From the NCBI RefSeq assembly GCF_003576645.1, contig NC_044920.1:26343497-26407496 (forward strand): 64,000 bases of DNA, written 5' to 3'. Positions 61,503 through 64,000 of the stretch are shown piece by piece. This stretch comes from Ipomoea triloba (taxonomy: Eukaryota; Streptophyta; Magnoliopsida; Solanales; Convolvulaceae). Within the stretch, counting starts at the first letter, position 1, and each line of letters begins with the position of its first letter. The position numbers and the translations under genes are program-made. The notes under the pieces were generated by a model. It did not search any database. It was not told the origin of the DNA and saw only the letters and a list, made by a program, of their open reading frames with translations.

Positions 61503-64000
61503 TCAGACAAAGTGCTCAGTTGGATACTCATTCTCATATCCATTGTAATCATAGTATAGCCTTTCCCCCTTTGCAATGTCTCTGCTTGCTATCAATAGAA
61601 CTCTGCATTCCCCATTTACATCAAATCTCACGCATTTTACGTTCTGTTTCTTCCTACCATCCCTGCAGTGGAAGTGTTTCCAAACACTGGTTAGCCTAGT
61701 CACAATCCTTTCTGATACTGTTTTTTCGGGGTGACGAGGGAAACCCGCAGCCACTACCCAGAGTGTACACTAGGTAAACCCTGCCTTGTGACCGTAGCCA
61801 TCAAATGACCACGAGGAAGTAAACCAGTCTAGGTTGCCCACAGTTGACCGGCTCAAACCAAGGAGGATGAGATTCGAACTCATGACCTTGTGATTACAAG
61901 TTTGTATCCTTGGTCATTTTGGCTGGGGTTAGTGGGTTACCCCTCCTTTCTGATAATGTTGAAATCATAAAGAGAAGGCCTAACATGGAGCTGAAGTGCA
62001 ATGGTGAATATAAAGAAAGCCGACAGATTGTGTAAAAGGAAGAGCATACGGTGAATGATTGTTGATGCCATTGATAAAGCGAGCTATGTTACTGCGCTTA
62101 TCGGGGCAGATGACAAGCGATTTTGAAGGATCAGCAGCATGTAGAAGAGTCATCATGCTATCTCCATTGTCATTTTCACAATTCTTCAAGTAATCAACAT
62201 CACCAACGTACTCCGTTATTATGGTTAAGTCTCTAATGAACCGATCAGCTTCTACAGTGAACCTGTTGTAATAATATGAGCATATATATGATGGATTTTC
62301 GAAAGATGAATGTGGTATGAAGCTGGAAATTTATAAATTGAAACTATACTCACCCTTCTATGGGGTCAAAAACCACCATCAGAGGTGGCCATTCACCTCG
62401 TTCTATCATGATCTTGCACAGATTTAAGGTTTCAGCATCTTCTTTGGGTAATACCTGAAATTGACAGACGCTTTAGTTTTCTAGACAATCTAGGAACAGC
62501 TAATCATGGATTTTTTAAAGGCAATTTTGTACAAATGCCCTCTTCCTATTTCATCTTTTAGATGGTAGTCCTCTACAAAGCATTCTTAGAAATTGCCTCT
62601 ATCAGTCCAATAAACTCCCTCATCCTCCAGTTGTAAACAAAACTTGGAATATAACTAACTGGCAACATAAAGCATATATGAACGAGGAACGCTCACTGGC
62701 AAAATCCATTCAAACAATACGCACAAGTCTCCTGGACAAAGTTAACACGAATACCAAGTTCTAGAGGATCAAATTGCAAGATTTTCGCTGCCTCCCTTTT
62801 CTCTCTAAAACAAAAAGCTTTTCTCTGCTGCTCAACTTCGGCTTCCACCGCCGGCCTCCGGCCGGAGCTCTAATGGAGCTTTGAGCCGGCGGTTTTGGTC
62901 ACCTTCTACGTTTACTCTCGCTCTTCTTCCGCCCCGACCACCGTCGCAGCTCCGTCCGCCTCCGACCACCGCTACAGATCTTCTTCTTCCGTTTTCTTTC
63001 CCTTTGAATAAAATAATAGTAGGTAGGTATTGGGGTTTGTGTTGGTAATCTTGAACTCCCAACCCTACTTTGGCTTTACCACTTTTTATTTTCTCTATTA
63101 TTGTGTTTCCCTCTCGTTACTTTCACGGGCTTTTTCCTCTCGTTACTTTCAGGAGCTTTTCATTATCATTAGCATAAATCGTTTAGTTTGGTTTCGGCAA
63201 GTGTTGATCTTATCCTGGGCGAGCAAAAAAGAATGATGATGAAGACCCAGATCTTTGATGAAGCTTTAAGTTCCTTGAAGGAACATAGCTTCCTAGTTAT
63301 GAAACAGTCTGCGATTCAAGTTTTCTATAGCATACTTAGAAAAGTTGTTTCTATGTCCGACTGTAAGGAATGGTTTACCATTTCATTGATCGTTGATGTA
63401 AACGTTTTATGTTATGAATTAATGGAATAGCTACGTTTATCTTCAAAAAAAAAATAAAATTGCAAGATTTCTGACCAGCTTTAATCAAGTCAGGTATGCA
63501 GTCCAATTGAAACAACGCGGGTTATACTCAACTATACCTGCATTCCTTCTCGCTCCAATGCAGCACGATTTGCTTCCCTCGGTGCCACACCCGAAATATA
63601 AGTAAGCTCATTACTGAACTCTGCTCCAGCTGCAGTCAAAGCGGTTGCTAGAGATGCCATTTGTTCCAATCTCCTGGTGGGGTCCCTGGTTGGATTGAAA
63701 GCCAATAACTTTCTCCTCTTCTTTGACCTCCCCAAGCCACTACTTCGTTTTCGCTTCTTTTGGCTCCCTGAGGAAACTTATATAGTCAAATTTGGGACCA
63801 GAAGAACAACTAAAATAAAAAAGAAATGACCACAAAACATGCCTTTTGGCTTTTATATACCTTGGCTAAGTTTGTCTATTGATTCTGATGACTTCTGAAT
63901 ACAGAAGAAATCAACAATCTTTGTCTGGATGAGGGGAAACTCTGCATATTGTCACAATAACAAACATCATTGAGAAGCTAAAAATGTAAGCTTTTCCCTA
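61503..64000 (-). CDS. ATXR5/ATXR6-type histone H3K27 monomethyltransferase, 5' part outside the window
   Basis: SET-domain enzyme that places H3K27me1 on replication-dependent H3.1 to keep heterochromatin silent and prevent re-replication. Exons visible are 63861-63941, 63538-63767, 62354-62454, 62050-62262 and 61503-61662; the frames join. The N-terminal PHD finger must lie beyond the right edge. The first visible exon has a PCNA-interacting PIP box (QTKIVDFF) and the second a Lys/Arg-rich nuclear localisation stretch. The middle matches ATXR5/6 (ALEREGMQ, GEWPPLMVVFDPIEG). The SET core is complete: RFINGINNH and GERLYYDYNGYENEYPTEHF. A 672-bp retroposed insert lies in the intron 62455-63537, and a SINE in the intron 61663-62049. 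I cannot separate ATXR5 from ATXR6. Confidence 0.93.
61718..61944 (-). mobile_element. SINE, well preserved, 11-bp target duplication
   Basis: On the minus strand it starts GGGTAACCCACTAACCCC and has a polymerase III box-B motif (GAGTTCGAATCTC), then a family body with CTTGGTTTGAGCC and CTAGTGTACACTCTGGG, and ends in TCACCCC plus a short A-run. CCTTTCTGATA flanks it on both sides (61707-61717 and 61945-61955). Located in an ATXR intron. It serves as the reference for the other SINE copies in the window. Confidence 0.85.
62785..63456 (+). mobile_element. Retroposed insert of 672 bp with poly(A) tail and 14-bp target duplication
   Basis: AAATTGCAAGATTT precedes (62771-62784) and follows (63457-63470) the insert, which ends in an A-rich tail. 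The first 230 bp are GC-rich (CCGCCGGCCTCCGGCCGG) and resemble a 5' UTR. The 3' part holds an 80-codon frame (63188-63430) with no family that I know. It could be an internally deleted LINE or a retrocopy of a cellular transcript. Confidence 0.75.

Noticed and set aside
1..64000. CRISPR array, operon or bacterial mobile element
   Set aside because: Introns, MITEs, LTR and plant gene families show nuclear plant DNA; the tandem repeats lack the spacer-repeat pattern.

Overview
This is a piece of a plant nuclear genome. Genes have several exons with GT-AG introns, intergenic DNA is AT-rich and full of small transposons, and the products are plant-specific (pectin methylesterase with pro-domain, P-type PPR, SINA-like E3, DMS3, IQD, ATXR5/6, importin beta). 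A eudicot, perhaps an asterid, fits; I cannot name the species. Exon joins were worked out by hand from splice dinucleotides and frame.

Layout: 1-2308 AT-rich flank; 2309-5769 (+) pectinesterase of the PME61 type; 5770-7867 spacer with two Tourist-like MITEs, one carrying a nested fold-back element; 7868-9778 (+) intronless PPR protein (NUWA/EMB1796 type); 10556-13122 (-) SINA-like RING E3 ligase with nested transposons in intron 1; 15605-22089 (-) large KDM3-type JmjC histone demethylase (13 coding exons, about 1331 aa); 22.5-31.3 kb transposon-rich spacer with a 1.5-kb tandem duplication, a LINE remnant split by a solo LTR, a 111-bp satellite and a tiny LINE tail; 31.7-34.5 kb (-) DMS3; 39629-42086 (+) IQD calmodulin-binding protein; 42685-43542 (-) a short three-exon gene for a secreted PSY-like sulfated-peptide precursor; 43.6-49.6 kb MITE-rich spacer with a plastid-like DNA insert; 49688-52426 (-) importin beta-1; 53.4-57.1 kb a direct plus inverted duplication around a 25-N gap, probably an assembly artefact; 57841-60126 (-) six-EF-hand reticulocalbin-like ER protein ending in HDEL; 61068-61400 a 72-bp tandem repeat; 61503 to beyond the right edge (-) an ATXR5/6 H3K27 monomethyltransferase, truncated by the window.

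Two themes stand out. First, gene order preserves ancient synteny: PPR, DMS3 and IQD match three consecutive Arabidopsis chromosome 3 loci, while PME, SINA-like and importin beta match a chromosome 5 cluster (locus numbers from memory). Second, three genes act in heterochromatin control (H3K9 demethylase, RdDM factor DMS3, H3K27me1 writer), although nothing indicates co-regulation. The most novel single item is the PSY-like peptide gene, whose exons are too short for ordinary ORF calling.
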